A stretch of DNA of 41,686 nucleotides from the IMG/VR virus record IMGVR_UViG_3300044678_001403, positions 1-41,686 of that record. The stretch is one strand, 5' to 3'. Below the pieces are notes generated by a model. The model was not told where the DNA came from and made no database searches. It saw only the letters and a program-made list of their open reading frames with translations. This DNA is from a virus. Both the position numbers and the translations under genes were made by a program. Below are positions 1 through 7,427 of this stretch, piece by piece. Position 1 is the first letter of the stretch. Each line of letters begins with the position of its first letter.

Positions 1-4
1 TTAA

Positions 5-30
5 GGGGATGGCCCCGAAGGGCCACCCCC
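5..30 (-). terminator. Hairpin with UUCG loop after coat gene (left copy)
   Basis: On the minus strand an 11-bp GC-rich stem (one G-T wobble) closes a TTCG tetraloop 13 bases after the coat stop. It is followed by TTAA rather than a U tract, so it could be a weak terminator or a 3'-end stabiliser that sets coat mRNA level. The same hairpin follows the other coat copy. Confidence 0.55.
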
Positions 31-42
31 CGTTTGCGGGAA

Positions 43-1356
43 CTATACCTGATTGAACAGGATGATACCACTCATTTCGGGCTGCTTGTTGACAACCCCG
101 TAGAACGTGTCCACACGATACTTGGTCGTGAGGGTGTTCTGGTCGAAACGCTTGGTCATAACGAGCTCCAACCCTTGGTCGGTTGAACCGCGCATCACCG
201 CAACGCCAGCGTTGTCGGGGAGCGAGTAGCGGCCAGGGAGGATTTCAATCGCGTCCTTGTGCCAGAAGCAGTTCACAGGAGCTGCCGCCGTGTTGAGGAG
301 CGTGATTGCCGCGTTGGATGCCTTCGTGTTCGCCACGCAGTTTTGGTTCTGCGCAGAAGCCGCGTTGGCAACCTGGTTCGAGATGATCGGAGGGCTGATG
401 ACGATCGCTTGGCTACCAGCAGCAGGCGCATTCGCCGAGATAACACGGAAGGTCTTAGGCTGACCGGTGTCACCTTTGGTGATGTGATGCACTGCGTTGA
501 TGCCAGCGATGGTGAACGCGTCCCCTGCCGCCAAGGCGCCAGCAGAAACTGCCACCGTCAGAGACTGGAAGCGGTTATCCACGTTGAGCCGCTCAGCCGT
601 CGTTGGCGAGGTCGAGATGGCTTTCGGGATGTAGTAGTTCGCTGCCGCGTCGGTCGTATTGATGGTCGCCGTAGCAGACCCAGCAGACAACCGCACCGCG
701 TAGTCGAGCTTGTAGATGTCGAAGGACGCTACCATCCCAACGTACGCACGCTCATACGCCTTGTCGGACTTCTGGTTCCCGAAGGAGCGCGAAGCCTTGG
801 CAAGGTCGTTGGCAAGACCGTTGTAGTCACGCGTGTTGAGCGCGAGGTAGCGGTCGCCGTCCATGATGCCTTGCTCGTTGAAGATGGCCTCGCACTGGGC
901 GACGTCATCGAAACCGCTCGAAGCACCAGCCGCCGTCGTGCGCTTAACCACCAGCGTGCCCTGATTGGCAGCGATGTTCAGCACCGACACGTTGATGTCA
1001 GAAGCGAGCTTCTGCTTGGCCGAGTTGCCAAGGCGTTGCTCTTGCAGAGCGTCACGAAGCTCTTGAGCGTTGAGCTCGAAAGCGACCGTGCGCGTCTGGT
1101 TGATGCTGGCGGGAACCGCGAGCTGGGTGTAGGAGGCGTAGCCGCCAACGCTGTTGATGTCCGTACCCACACCGGCGTTCGAGAGCGAAGTCGCGATGTA
1201 GGGCTGCGGGCGCCAGATGACGTTGTTGGTGCGCTCCATCATCGTCTGATCCGTGTTGTAGATCGAGACGTTACGGGAGAGGACAAGCGCGTCGTTGAAC
1301 CCCTCAAGGAGGTTTTCAAACGCTACGCGCTCTTCTTTATTGAACGAGTTAGCCAT
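43..1356 (-). CDS. Major coat (capsid) protein, P22 gp5-like, allele A
   Basis: 437 residues, close to the 430 of P22 coat protein. It forms the icosahedral shell around the scaffold. Support is its place directly after the scaffold, its length, and P22-coat-type sequence near the N-terminus (NSFNKEERVAFENLLEGFND) and in the conserved C-terminal third (LVMTKRFDQNTLTTKYRVD). It starts at ATG 1356, 3 bases after the scaffold stop, and no Shine-Dalgarno sequence is visible (AAAAAGTAACCT before ATG). A second copy lies at 40287-41600 and differs at 12 of 437 residues by my count. Most changes are in the middle region (about residues 220-350), which may be surface-exposed. I infer allelic variants of one gene. 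Confidence 0.9.
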   Translation of the reverse strand: MANSFNKEERVAFENLLEGFNDALVLSRNVSIYNTDQTMMERTNNVIWRPQPYIATSLSNAGVGTDINSVGGYASYTQLAVPASINQTRTVAFELNAQELRDALQEQRLGNSAKQKLASDINVSVLNIAANQGTLVVKRTTAAGASSGFDDVAQCEAIFNEQGIMDGDRYLALNTRDYNGLANDLAKASRSFGNQKSDKAYERAYVGMVASFDIYKLDYAVRLSAGSATATINTTDAAANYYIPKAISTSPTTAERLNVDNRFQSLTVAVSAGALAAGDAFTIAGINAVHHITKGDTGQPKTFRVISANAPAAGSQAIVISPPIISNQVANAASAQNQNCVANTKASNAAITLLNTAAAPVNCFWHKDAIEILPGRYSLPDNAGVAVMRGSTDQGLELVMTKRFDQNTLTTKYRVDTFYGVVNKQPEMSGIILFNQV

Positions 1357-1359
1357 AGG

Positions 1360-2232
1360 TTACTTTTTTGACTGCAATTGACGTTTGTAGGCGATTACTT
1401 GCGTGTAGTCACCGGTGCGCTCAGCCTTTGCGCGTAGGTTGTCCAACACTTCGTCGGAACCTCCGGTTGACCTTGCCCCGCCGGACGGTGGGGTCTTCTC
1501 TGGAGGAGGAGCAGTTTTCTTTGTCACCTTGAGTTGCGTTTCGAGCTTTGCGACCGCGAATGCGAATCTTACCGGGTCTTTTATCTCAGCAAGTTCTTTC
1601 GCCTTTTTCGGGTTCTTGCCAAGCGCGTACACCAATAGTGCCGAGTTCTCTGAACCTTGCAACAGGATCCCCTGCTGCGTGGTGTTAAGCACCTCTTGCA
1701 CCGAGGCTTCGGCATCTTCGTAGTCTTGAACCTTCAGCTCAGTCTTTAACTTCGCGTAGTTCTCAAGCTTCTTGTGCCACTCAGCCTGTTGGGCTTTCTG
1801 CTCTTCCTCGGCCTTGGACTGGATTTCAGCGGCTTTTCGTTTCCGATCAAACCACTCAGCCAGCTTGGCCTCGTACTTCTCCGTGTCGTAATCAGCGCCT
1901 TCCAGTGTCGGCTTTGGCCCAGGGTCAACCGGATTGTTCTCAGTTGCCGATATTGCCTTCAGCTTCTCCTCTAGCTCCCGATTCTTGCGGTGCAGTTCCC
2001 GATTGGTTTTACGCACTTCACGCACCCATTCAGGTGCCTTCTCTGCGTCCTCTTTCTGGGTTGGCGAATCCCCGATGCTGACATCAATCTCTTCCGAGGC
2101 TTCCGTTTTACCGCCCTCAGCTGGCTCTGCTTCCACCGTTTTACCGGTGTCTTCAGCCACAGCCTCAGTTGCGGGAACTTCCTCCTCATCCAAGGTCACG
2201 TCAGCATCTACTGCCGTGTTTGTGTTCTCCAT
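1360..2232 (-). CDS. Probable capsid scaffolding protein
   Basis: 290 residues, very rich in Glu, Lys and Ala, with a strongly acidic N-terminal half (about residues 5-70) and a long charged predicted helix or coiled coil (about 65-160). The C-terminus is basic (ending RQLQSKK). This composition, length and position between portal and coat match the scaffolding proteins of P22-like phages, which direct procapsid assembly and then leave the capsid. A basic C-terminal helix is the coat-binding part in P22; that this one does the same is inference. Its ATG follows the portal stop by 26 bases, with an A-rich leader (AAGAAAAA). The last 83 bases are repeated at 41604-41686. Confidence 0.75.
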   Translation of the reverse strand: MENTNTAVDADVTLDEEEVPATEAVAEDTGKTVEAEPAEGGKTEASEEIDVSIGDSPTQKEDAEKAPEWVREVRKTNRELHRKNRELEEKLKAISATENNPVDPGPKPTLEGADYDTEKYEAKLAEWFDRKRKAAEIQSKAEEEQKAQQAEWHKKLENYAKLKTELKVQDYEDAEASVQEVLNTTQQGILLQGSENSALLVYALGKNPKKAKELAEIKDPVRFAFAVAKLETQLKVTKKTAPPPEKTPPSGGARSTGGSDEVLDNLRAKAERTGDYTQVIAYKRQLQSKK

Positions 2233-2243
2233 TTTTTCTTAGT

Positions 2244-2261
2244 TAGTGGATCTGTCCACTA
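2244..2261 (-). other. Hairpin spanning the portal stop codon
   Basis: A perfect 7-bp inverted repeat (TAGTGGA / TCCACTA) with a 4-base loop includes the portal stop codon and ends 11 bases before the scaffold start. There is no U tract. It may tune processing or coupling of portal and scaffold translation, which phages need in very different amounts. Confidence 0.4.
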
Positions 2262-4295
2262 AAATGTTGCAGGCGGCGCTACAAGTTTCTGCACGTCCTT
2301 CTCAATCTTCTCAGCTAACTGCATCGCCTTGTCCTGATCAATCTGGCCGGCCTTCGCAATCGTCTCCTCAGTCTTCGCCCGTGTCTCTTCGGCCTTGGCC
2401 ATGACAAGCACCGTGTCAGCTTGTGCCTTTTGCGCGAGCGCATTTGCCCTTTGCGCCTCCGCAGCGAAGTACTGCGTCTGTGCGTCCGGCTGGGCGTTCT
2501 GTTGCTCTGCAAGGAGCTCCTGGGCCTCTTGCTCGGTGGGTTTAACCGCCCCCATGCGAAGCAGCTTCTTGCGGAAGTAGTTGCGCACGTCCCCAAGCCC
2601 TTCGCCTTCCATGTTCATCATCGCCATCGACGAGAGCACGTTCATCGTCTCCGGATCTTGTGTCACCGCCATCATCGAGAGCAGCGCCTGCACCGTCGCC
2701 TGACGCTTGGTTGTTGACGATGGCCCAACGTCCACCGCAACATCGAACTGGGCTTCCGAGAGGTCGTTGTCGTACTCAAGCTCGCCCGACTCAGGGTCAA
2801 TCACCGGTGTCATGAGCTCAACTTCGTCTTGCTCGCCGTTGGCGGTAACGACCTTCATCTTGCGCTTATCTTCCACGAACACGTCTTTGGCCATGGACAA
2901 CCAAATCTCGCCCACGCGCTTAATGGCCTTGGCCATGTTGGACACGTAGATGTACGACTGCATATCCAGCCGCTGCATCACCAAGTCCACCGCCTTCGAG
3001 GTAACGTGCGAGACCATCTTGTCCCCGTTGCCTTGGCTGCCCAAGAGCTGCTGCATATCAAGGTCTGTCACCCCCAAAAGCGCCGCCATCGCCGGTGGAA
3101 CCTGAGGGGATTTCGTGTACGCCAACGGCGGCGCCGGTTGCACCGCGCCTTGCGCGTCCGTAATCCCATTCACCAGCAGGTACGGGTAGTTCTTGAGGTT
3201 ATCTTCCGCCCACATCACCTGATGCCCCGCTACCTGTTCAGGCATGAAAATGGGCTTCTCCATGGACGAGAGCGCCGAAATCTCTGCGAGCTTAGAGAGC
3301 TGCATATTCTTAAGGCGCTGCATGTCTTTCGCGAGCCGAACGTGCCCCATACACCGCTCCACGTTGTCCACAAACCAGCGCTTGCCGTACACCGGCACAA
3401 TCGGGATGCACTGCCCAGCAATGTAACCGCAGTCCTCAAGGATTTTGCCCCCAGACATAATCCACTTGTGCACCTTCTTCTGCTTAATCTTCTTGCGCTT
3501 AACTTCCTTGTACCCAAGCGCCGTCAACTCCTCCAGCTTCCCATCCTTAAGCACCGACAAAAGCTCCTTCTCCTCATCGCCCGTAATCCCCTCAAACGTC
3601 ACCATGTAATCCGTCTTCTCCTCCACACGGTAGTACTCCGCCACATACACCACATCCGGCGTCTGCCAGTCGAACTGCGTGCGCGTAATCTCCTTCGGCC
3701 ATGTCGCCGGATCATCCCCCCACTCCGCCTCGTAGTCCTCCTTGGTCATCGCCGTAATCACAAAACACCGCTTCGCGTCCGCTTTGTCCTGCCGCTTCGC
3801 ATTCAAGTCGAAGTACACCGATGAGTCCGCATCGTAAATCGGCTCAATGCAAATCTTCTGCTCGTCCGACTCACCGTCGTACTCGTCCTCGTACTCGTTG
3901 CGCAAACGCAACGCCCCAAACCCGCCCGTCACCGCCTCCTCAAACGCGTTGTCATACGCCTCTTCAGCACTCGAATCCACTTCCGTCGCTCGAAACAAGC
4001 CGTTGCACGTCTCCGCCAGATTCTCGTACTCTTTCTCGCGCGGTACGTACTCCACCGTGATACGGTTCGAGCGGTAGTCGTTGATAATCCGCATCACCGC
4101 CAACTGCGTCTTGTTCACCTCAAACCGTGGCCGGTTCTCGTACTGCTCAGAAAGCGGGCCCTCCCATTGCGCGCCGGGGATAGAACAAAACCGGCGGTCT
4201 TGCAGGCACTGCAAACGCTCGTTGCGGAGCACCTCCTGAATACGGTCAAACTCGGCAATAGCCTCCGAATGCACTTTCACCGGGTCGTTCTTCAT
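2259..4295 (-). CDS. Portal protein, P22 gp1-like
   Basis: 678 residues, close to the 725 of P22 gp1. The portal is the dodecameric ring at one capsid vertex through which DNA is packaged and ejected. The N-terminal half (about residues 45-450) has the P22-portal pattern, including the region around RPRFEVNKTQLAVMRIINDY and the FGALRLRNEYEDEYD stretch. The C-terminal part (about 580-678) is Gln/Ala/Lys-rich and helical, as expected for a barrel or crown. It lies between large terminase and scaffold, the conserved order of this phage group. ATG 4295 begins a clear reading frame 50 bases after the terminase stop, with no good Shine-Dalgarno sequence. Confidence 0.9.
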   Translation of the reverse strand: MKNDPVKVHSEAIAEFDRIQEVLRNERLQCLQDRRFCSIPGAQWEGPLSEQYENRPRFEVNKTQLAVMRIINDYRSNRITVEYVPREKEYENLAETCNGLFRATEVDSSAEEAYDNAFEEAVTGGFGALRLRNEYEDEYDGESDEQKICIEPIYDADSSVYFDLNAKRQDKADAKRCFVITAMTKEDYEAEWGDDPATWPKEITRTQFDWQTPDVVYVAEYYRVEEKTDYMVTFEGITGDEEKELLSVLKDGKLEELTALGYKEVKRKKIKQKKVHKWIMSGGKILEDCGYIAGQCIPIVPVYGKRWFVDNVERCMGHVRLAKDMQRLKNMQLSKLAEISALSSMEKPIFMPEQVAGHQVMWAEDNLKNYPYLLVNGITDAQGAVQPAPPLAYTKSPQVPPAMAALLGVTDLDMQQLLGSQGNGDKMVSHVTSKAVDLVMQRLDMQSYIYVSNMAKAIKRVGEIWLSMAKDVFVEDKRKMKVVTANGEQDEVELMTPVIDPESGELEYDNDLSEAQFDVAVDVGPSSTTKRQATVQALLSMMAVTQDPETMNVLSSMAMMNMEGEGLGDVRNYFRKKLLRMGAVKPTEQEAQELLAEQQNAQPDAQTQYFAAEAQRANALAQKAQADTVLVMAKAEETRAKTEETIAKAGQIDQDKAMQLAEKIEKDVQKLVAPPATF

Positions 4296-4345
4296 AGTCT
4301 CATCATGCGGGTTTAAGGGCTTGTGTCAATGGGGCTCGGGGCCTG

Positions 4346-5791
4346 CTACTTCTTGGAGAAGAAGTTCAACACCGGTACCACTTCAATGAGCTTCTGCATC
4401 CGCTTCTTCAGGCTCAACGCCGCTCGATTCAGCCCGCTCACCACCAAGTACCGCGTCGCATCCATCAAGTGGTCGTTCTCCTTCACAACCCGGCCCTTGT
4501 CATCCCGCCGGTACAACCGGAACTCCGCCACCCAGTTCGTCATGCTCTTAAACACCTTCAGCCTCCCAGTAGACATCCGCTGCCACACGTCGTAAATCCC
4601 CGTCTCCACCGCGTTGTTCGCCACCGTCAAGTCCAGCCCCATCTGCCGGTACCTCACAAACAACTGCTGCCCGTCTACCTGCGTTCTCCCACGCGACGCC
4701 GGATCAATCACCCCGGGGATGCCGCGCCCACGCGCATTTATCGCCTCCGCGTGAATCGCCGGCTCCGCCTGCCCTCTGTAATGCTCCGAGTACAAATACA
4801 ACGTGTCACTCTGCTGGTCCAACGCCCCAAACACCGCCGCTGTCTTGTTCCACCCCACGTCCATCCCAAACACCCGCGGCCAATGCACCGGTACCTCAAA
4901 GTCCGGTACCACAAGCTCGCTCTCCGGTACCGGATAAATCGCCCCTGCACCCAACTGCGGAACGCCCTTTGACCGCGCATCCCTCTGGAAGGGCGGGATG
5001 CTCGACCACAAGTCCTCCTTCTGCTTCGCACTCAAGTGCGGCACGTCGTCCCACGTCGCCATCCCCACGTACTTCGTCCCCTCCGCCCGCTCCGCGACCT
5101 CACCGTCCTTCAAGAACGCCATCACCGTCTCCGACATCCCCAAGAGCGGCGTAAACGTCAGCATCACCATACCGTCGTTCGTCATCGTTCGCAGCAGCGA
5201 CTCCGTGTAGATGTCCAACGGCGGCTCCTCGTCCAGCCAGATGATGTCCTGCTCCGTCCCCTGAAAGCTCTCACGACGCTGGTCGTAGCTCTTGAGCGTT
5301 AACCGCGACTCGCCGCCAGAGGCGTGCCGGACGATGATGATCTCTACCGCGTCAGCGATGCCTGCCTTCGCGCTCGTCCTCAGGATATCCTCCTTCGGGA
5401 TGAGACCGGTGCCGTGAGCGCCCGCAGGGCCCAGCAGCTTCGTCTGCAAGATGTCCCGTGAGGTCTTACCGGTGTCCCCTGCCGCCCACGCCGAGATGGG
5501 GCGCTCGAACCGGCGGCCGCGCCACCATGAGGGGTACCGGCCCGTGAGGTGCAACGCCATCTCGAAGCCTCCGATGCCTTCCGTCTTACCGACGCGGTTG
5601 GCTGCCATCATCAGGCGCTCCTTGTACCGCGCCCCCGCCTCGAAGAAGGCGGTGTGCTTCTTGTAAAGCTCGCGCCGCAGGGGGCCAGCGTCTGGGTAAT
5701 AACTGAGTAAGCGGCGCTCGCGCTTGCGGCGCTGGAGCTCCTCAAGGCAGAGGACGAGTTCGGCTTTTTCTTCTGGGCTGAGTTCTTTCAC
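4346..5791 (-). CDS. Terminase large subunit (packaging ATPase and nuclease)
   Basis: 481 residues. The ATPase domain has a variant Walker A (AANRVGKT, about 63-70), Walker B with catalytic acid (IIWLDEEPP, about 183-191) and a coupling motif (LTFTP, about 211-215). The nuclease domain shows the RNase H-fold acids: D311 in FGMDVGW, D363 in VIDPASRG and D444 in HLMDATRYL. It docks on the portal, translocates DNA and cuts the concatemer. The start is GTG 5791. It is 66 codons downstream of the preceding small reading frame and sits next to small terminase and portal in the usual order. This type commonly packages by headful cutting, consistent with a circularly permuted map, but I cannot prove that here. 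Confidence 0.95.
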   Translation of the reverse strand: MKELSPEEKAELVLCLEELQRRKRERRLLSYYPDAGPLRRELYKKHTAFFEAGARYKERLMMAANRVGKTEGIGGFEMALHLTGRYPSWWRGRRFERPISAWAAGDTGKTSRDILQTKLLGPAGAHGTGLIPKEDILRTSAKAGIADAVEIIIVRHASGGESRLTLKSYDQRRESFQGTEQDIIWLDEEPPLDIYTESLLRTMTNDGMVMLTFTPLLGMSETVMAFLKDGEVAERAEGTKYVGMATWDDVPHLSAKQKEDLWSSIPPFQRDARSKGVPQLGAGAIYPVPESELVVPDFEVPVHWPRVFGMDVGWNKTAAVFGALDQQSDTLYLYSEHYRGQAEPAIHAEAINARGRGIPGVIDPASRGRTQVDGQQLFVRYRQMGLDLTVANNAVETGIYDVWQRMSTGRLKVFKSMTNWVAEFRLYRRDDKGRVVKENDHLMDATRYLVVSGLNRAALSLKKRMQKLIEVVPVLNFFSKK

Positions 5792-5866
5792 GGTCTAAGA
5801 GCGACATTCGCGTAGACGCCGCCGTCTCCGCTGTAAGTCCACTAATGCCTAAGGGGTTTTAGGTAT

Positions 5867-6064
5867 TTATTGGATAGAGTTTAAGATAACGTTGAATCCA
5901 GTAGGATTCCTCCCTTGAATCGTACTGGAAGCGATTGGATTGCATTGTTTATTTATAGTTTGACACTGTTTCCAGGCTGGAATGCGTGTTCGTTTTCTTT
6001 GTTTCGCTTTAGGTTTAGCGTCTTTTTTATAGTTAAAAGCGTTACGCAATACAATAACCGACAT
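5867..6064 (-). CDS. Hypothetical small basic protein between the terminase genes
   Basis: 65 residues, strongly basic in the middle (KKDAKPKAKQRKRTRIPAWK), with no recognised domain. It starts at ATG 6064, 12 bases after the small terminase stop, and has no clear ribosome site. The stretch 5800-6060 is visibly more AT-rich than its neighbours and contains an imperfect 11-bp hairpin (5898-5928) inside this frame. It may instead be a non-coding RNA or an inserted segment, so I call it coding only weakly. Confidence 0.35.
   Translation of the reverse strand: MSVIVLRNAFNYKKDAKPKAKQRKRTRIPAWKQCQTINKQCNPIASSTIQGRNPTGFNVILNSIQ
5898..5928. other. Inverted repeat in the AT-rich terminase spacer
   Basis: CCAGTA and TACTGG flank GATTC and GAATC with one mismatch and a 7-base loop, giving a 6+5 bp stem. 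It lies in the low-GC segment between the small and large terminase genes. Near-packaging structures of this kind could belong to a pac region or a structured RNA, but nothing here decides between them. Confidence 0.4.
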
Positions 6065-6076
6065 GGATACATGGTA

Positions 6077-6436
6077 TCACGCATCGCGCTTTAGCGTAAC
6101 AGCCTCAGCCTCAATGCTATCCCCCGTGGAGATAGCCTCAGCTGAGAGTCCCTCGCGGAGCATACCCGCTACGCGTTGGCGTATTTCCGCGTCTGAGAGC
6201 GTCGCGACGTTACCAAGCGCGTTGTCTGTAGCCGCCGGGTTGCGCGGCAGAACCTTGCCTAGGAGCGCACAGTAGGTGCGCGGATCCCTACGTGCTACCT
6301 CCTCGAGGTACGCGGCGCCGCCTAGCCTCTCAAAGGACAGCATCAGCGCGTCTTTGAGCGCCGTTGTCGTCTTGTTCTGCGTACCTTTTGGGCGCCCCGT
6401 GTGTATCAGGTTAGCCAACTGTGCAGGCGATGCCAT
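6077..6436 (-). CDS. Probable terminase small subunit
   Basis: 119 residues from ATG 6436. The N-terminus has GRPKGTQNKTT (about 13-23), a pattern typical of phage small-terminase-like and DUF5681-type proteins, followed by helices. The C-terminus has charged residues. It lies directly upstream of the large terminase, where the pac-recognition subunit is expected. An upstream TTG (6544) would add 36 residues of unusual composition, so I prefer ATG 6436. That start sits inside a perfect 8-bp palindrome (6432-6448), so translation or transcription could be controlled there. The functional assignment rests mainly on position and the N-terminal motif. Confidence 0.65.
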   Translation of the reverse strand: MASPAQLANLIHTGRPKGTQNKTTTALKDALMLSFERLGGAAYLEEVARRDPRTYCALLGKVLPRNPAATDNALGNVATLSDAEIRQRVAGMLREGLSAEAISTGDSIEAEAVTLKRDA

Positions 6437-6466
6437 ATCGGATATGGCTCTACTCTCTATAGAGCC
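6432..6466 (-). promoter_or_regulatory. Overlapping palindromes at the start of the late operon, with shared 12-mer
   Basis: GCCATATC-G-GATATGGC (6432-6448) is a perfect 8-bp inverted repeat covering the small terminase start codon. Right next to it, CTCTATAGAG (6455-6464) is a 10-base palindrome, flanked by GGCTCT and AGAGCC. The 12-mer CTACTCTCTATA (6450-6461) recurs exactly at 11273-11284 in the other divergent spacer. I read this as a control site for late transcription or terminase translation. Confidence 0.55.
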
Positions 6467-6498
6467 TGATTCAAGATTCCCTTTCCTTCTGATACGCA

Positions 6499-6514
6499 AA
6501 AAATGCGCATTTTT
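6499..6514. promoter_or_regulatory. 16-bp perfect palindrome, candidate operator
   Basis: AAAAATGCGCATTTTT is fully self-complementary. It lies mid-way between the divergent small terminase gene and the plus-strand early block, the expected place for a dimeric repressor or activator site. Confidence 0.5.
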
Positions 6515-6534
6515 ATTGTTGCCACCCCTCCCCA

Positions 6535-6573
6535 CTTGCGCCAACCTTGCACCAAGCTTGCAAGACGCAAGCG
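6535..6573 (+). repeat. 11-nt direct repeats (iteron-like), array 1
   Basis: Three consecutive 11-base units start at 6535, 6546 and 6557: CTTGCGCCAAC, CTTGCACCAAG and CTTGCAAGACG. A related CAAGCGAAACT follows. The same TTGC(G/A)C core with about 11-base spacing recurs at 11391-11502. Helically phased repeats in the two divergent spacers suggest binding of one protein at both. Confidence 0.6.
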
Positions 6574-6600
6574 AAACTCAAACCAGCTAAACCCCACAAA

Positions 6601-6786
6601 ATGAATACCATCCTACTTATCGCAGCGATTCCATCGTCTTTCTTCGTCTTCATCGCCTTTCTTGAGCTGTTTGAGAAGATAACGCTCTCTTCTATCGGCC
6701 ACTGTCTCTTCACGCTTGGCATCGCCGCTTCCTTCTTCTGTGTGACCTTCGTCATCGCCACTGGTCTTTCCTTCTCCGTTCGTTAA
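6601..6786 (+). CDS. Small two-helix membrane protein
   Basis: 61 residues and not recognised. Two hydrophobic stretches (about 3-24 and 33-56) are split by a short polar turn (LFEKITLSS), so a two-pass inner-membrane protein is likely. The start is ATG 6601 after the A/C-rich leader GCTAAACCCCACAAA, as for its plus-strand neighbours. It is the first gene of the plus block that also encodes ArdA, so an early role at the host membrane is possible. That is inference from position only. Confidence 0.6.
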   Translation: MNTILLIAAIPSSFFVFIAFLELFEKITLSSIGHCLFTLGIAASFFCVTFVIATGLSFSVR

Positions 6787-6804
6787 CGCAACCCATCCAA
6801 ACCC

Positions 6805-6996
6805 ATGAAACTCAGCACCAAGCAACAGATCCAAACCATCGCATCCATCATGCGCACCATAGACCCCACAATCACCGCATTGCAGGCACTCAGCACCGCC
6901 CGTTACGTGTTAAATCACCGATTCGCAGGAGATTACACAAAGGCCCTTGAGCACGCTCACGATCCATATCTGGTCAACGGCATCATCTGCTGGTAA
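6805..6996 (+). CDS. Hypothetical small protein
   Basis: 63 residues and not recognised, soluble and mostly helical (MKLSTKQQIQTIASIMRTID at the start). ATG 6805 is preceded by CAACCCATCCAAACCC, an A/C-rich leader without a Shine-Dalgarno sequence. It lies 18 bases after the membrane-protein gene and is part of the same plus-strand run of tiny genes before ArdA. Confidence 0.6.
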   Translation: MKLSTKQQIQTIASIMRTIDPTITALQALSTARYVLNHRFAGDYTKALEHAHDPYLVNGIICW

Positions 6997-7028
6997 CACC
7001 CTAAACCAACCTAAACCAACCTAAACAA

Positions 7029-7184
7029 ATGAAAACCAACCACTTCATCCTCGCCATGAACCTCCTCACCATAGCTGACATCCTCGCCCTAGCGTTTTTA
7101 CGCCTCTCAACCGTTGAGGCATGCCTTGTCTACACCTTGATGATAACAACTTACGCGCTCACGCTCAAGGTTGCAATGCGCTAA
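7029..7184 (+). CDS. Tiny hydrophobic membrane protein
   Basis: 51 residues beginning MKTNHFILAMNLLTIADILA. Two hydrophobic segments (about 6-24 and 31-50) suggest a second two-pass membrane protein in this block. ATG 7029 follows a striking leader with repeats of CCTAAACCAA and only one base other than A, C or T. It ends at TAA 7184. No family is recognised. Similar size, leader style and topology to the product at 6601 suggest related roles. Confidence 0.6.
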   Translation: MKTNHFILAMNLLTIADILALAFLRLSTVEACLVYTLMITTYALTLKVAMR

Positions 7185-7217
7185 CACCCAACCCAAACAC
7201 AACAAACACAACACCTT

Positions 7218-7427
7218 ATGCAAACACTACACAACACGTTACACAACACGTCCATCCGCATCCGCTCCCAACTCACTTGGGAGCAGATAGTTGACGCTGC
7301 ATACCGCGCTGAGTCAGCTCGTCCACACAACCGCAACCGCTCACAACTCAACGCATTAGCGTTACACAAGCGCATCCGCCGCGCTTTGTGTGGCATGACG
7401 GATTGCAGCTGTGGCATAGTGCGATAA
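7218..7427 (+). CDS. Hypothetical small basic protein
   Basis: 69 residues with many Arg and His and a C-terminal cluster of three cysteines (CGMTDCSCGIV). ATG 7218 follows a leader of ACACAACAAACACAACACCTT. The family is not recognised. The Cys cluster could bind a metal. It lies directly upstream of ardA in the same direction. Confidence 0.55.
   Translation: MQTLHNTLHNTSIRIRSQLTWEQIVDAAYRAESARPHNRNRSQLNALALHKRIRRALCGMTDCSCGIVR

Larger units (their letters stand above)
1..1442. repeat. Imperfect terminal direct repeat, left copy (partner 40245-41686)
   Basis: Bases 1-1442 correspond one to one with 40245-41686 (offset 40244). They cover the post-coat hairpin, the whole coat gene and the last 83 bases of the scaffold gene. 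The copies differ at many positions inside the coat gene, but 1316-1442 and 41560-41686 look identical over exactly 127 bases. This fits a circular genome assembled from a mixed population with two coat alleles better than a tandem duplication, because both coat copies are preceded by the same scaffold 3' end. Confidence 0.9.

Noticed and set aside
259-1371. Long plus-strand frame opposite the coat gene (and its twin at 40587-41522)
   Set aside because: It is Arg/Val-rich, antisense to an obvious coat gene, and arises from the GC-rich codon pattern of the real gene.
2829-3824. 331-codon plus-strand frame opposite the portal gene
   Set aside because: His/Arg/Leu-rich shadow of the portal reading frame with no start signal or domain.
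5898-5928. tRNA-like structure or tRNA attachment site
   Set aside because: The stem lacks a T-loop GTTCGAATC core, an anticodon arm and a CCA end; no integrase gene is present.
6437-6544. Longer small terminase starting at TTG 6544
   Set aside because: The added 36 residues cover palindromes and iterons and do not look like the family; ATG 6436 places the GRPKG motif at its usual N-terminal site.
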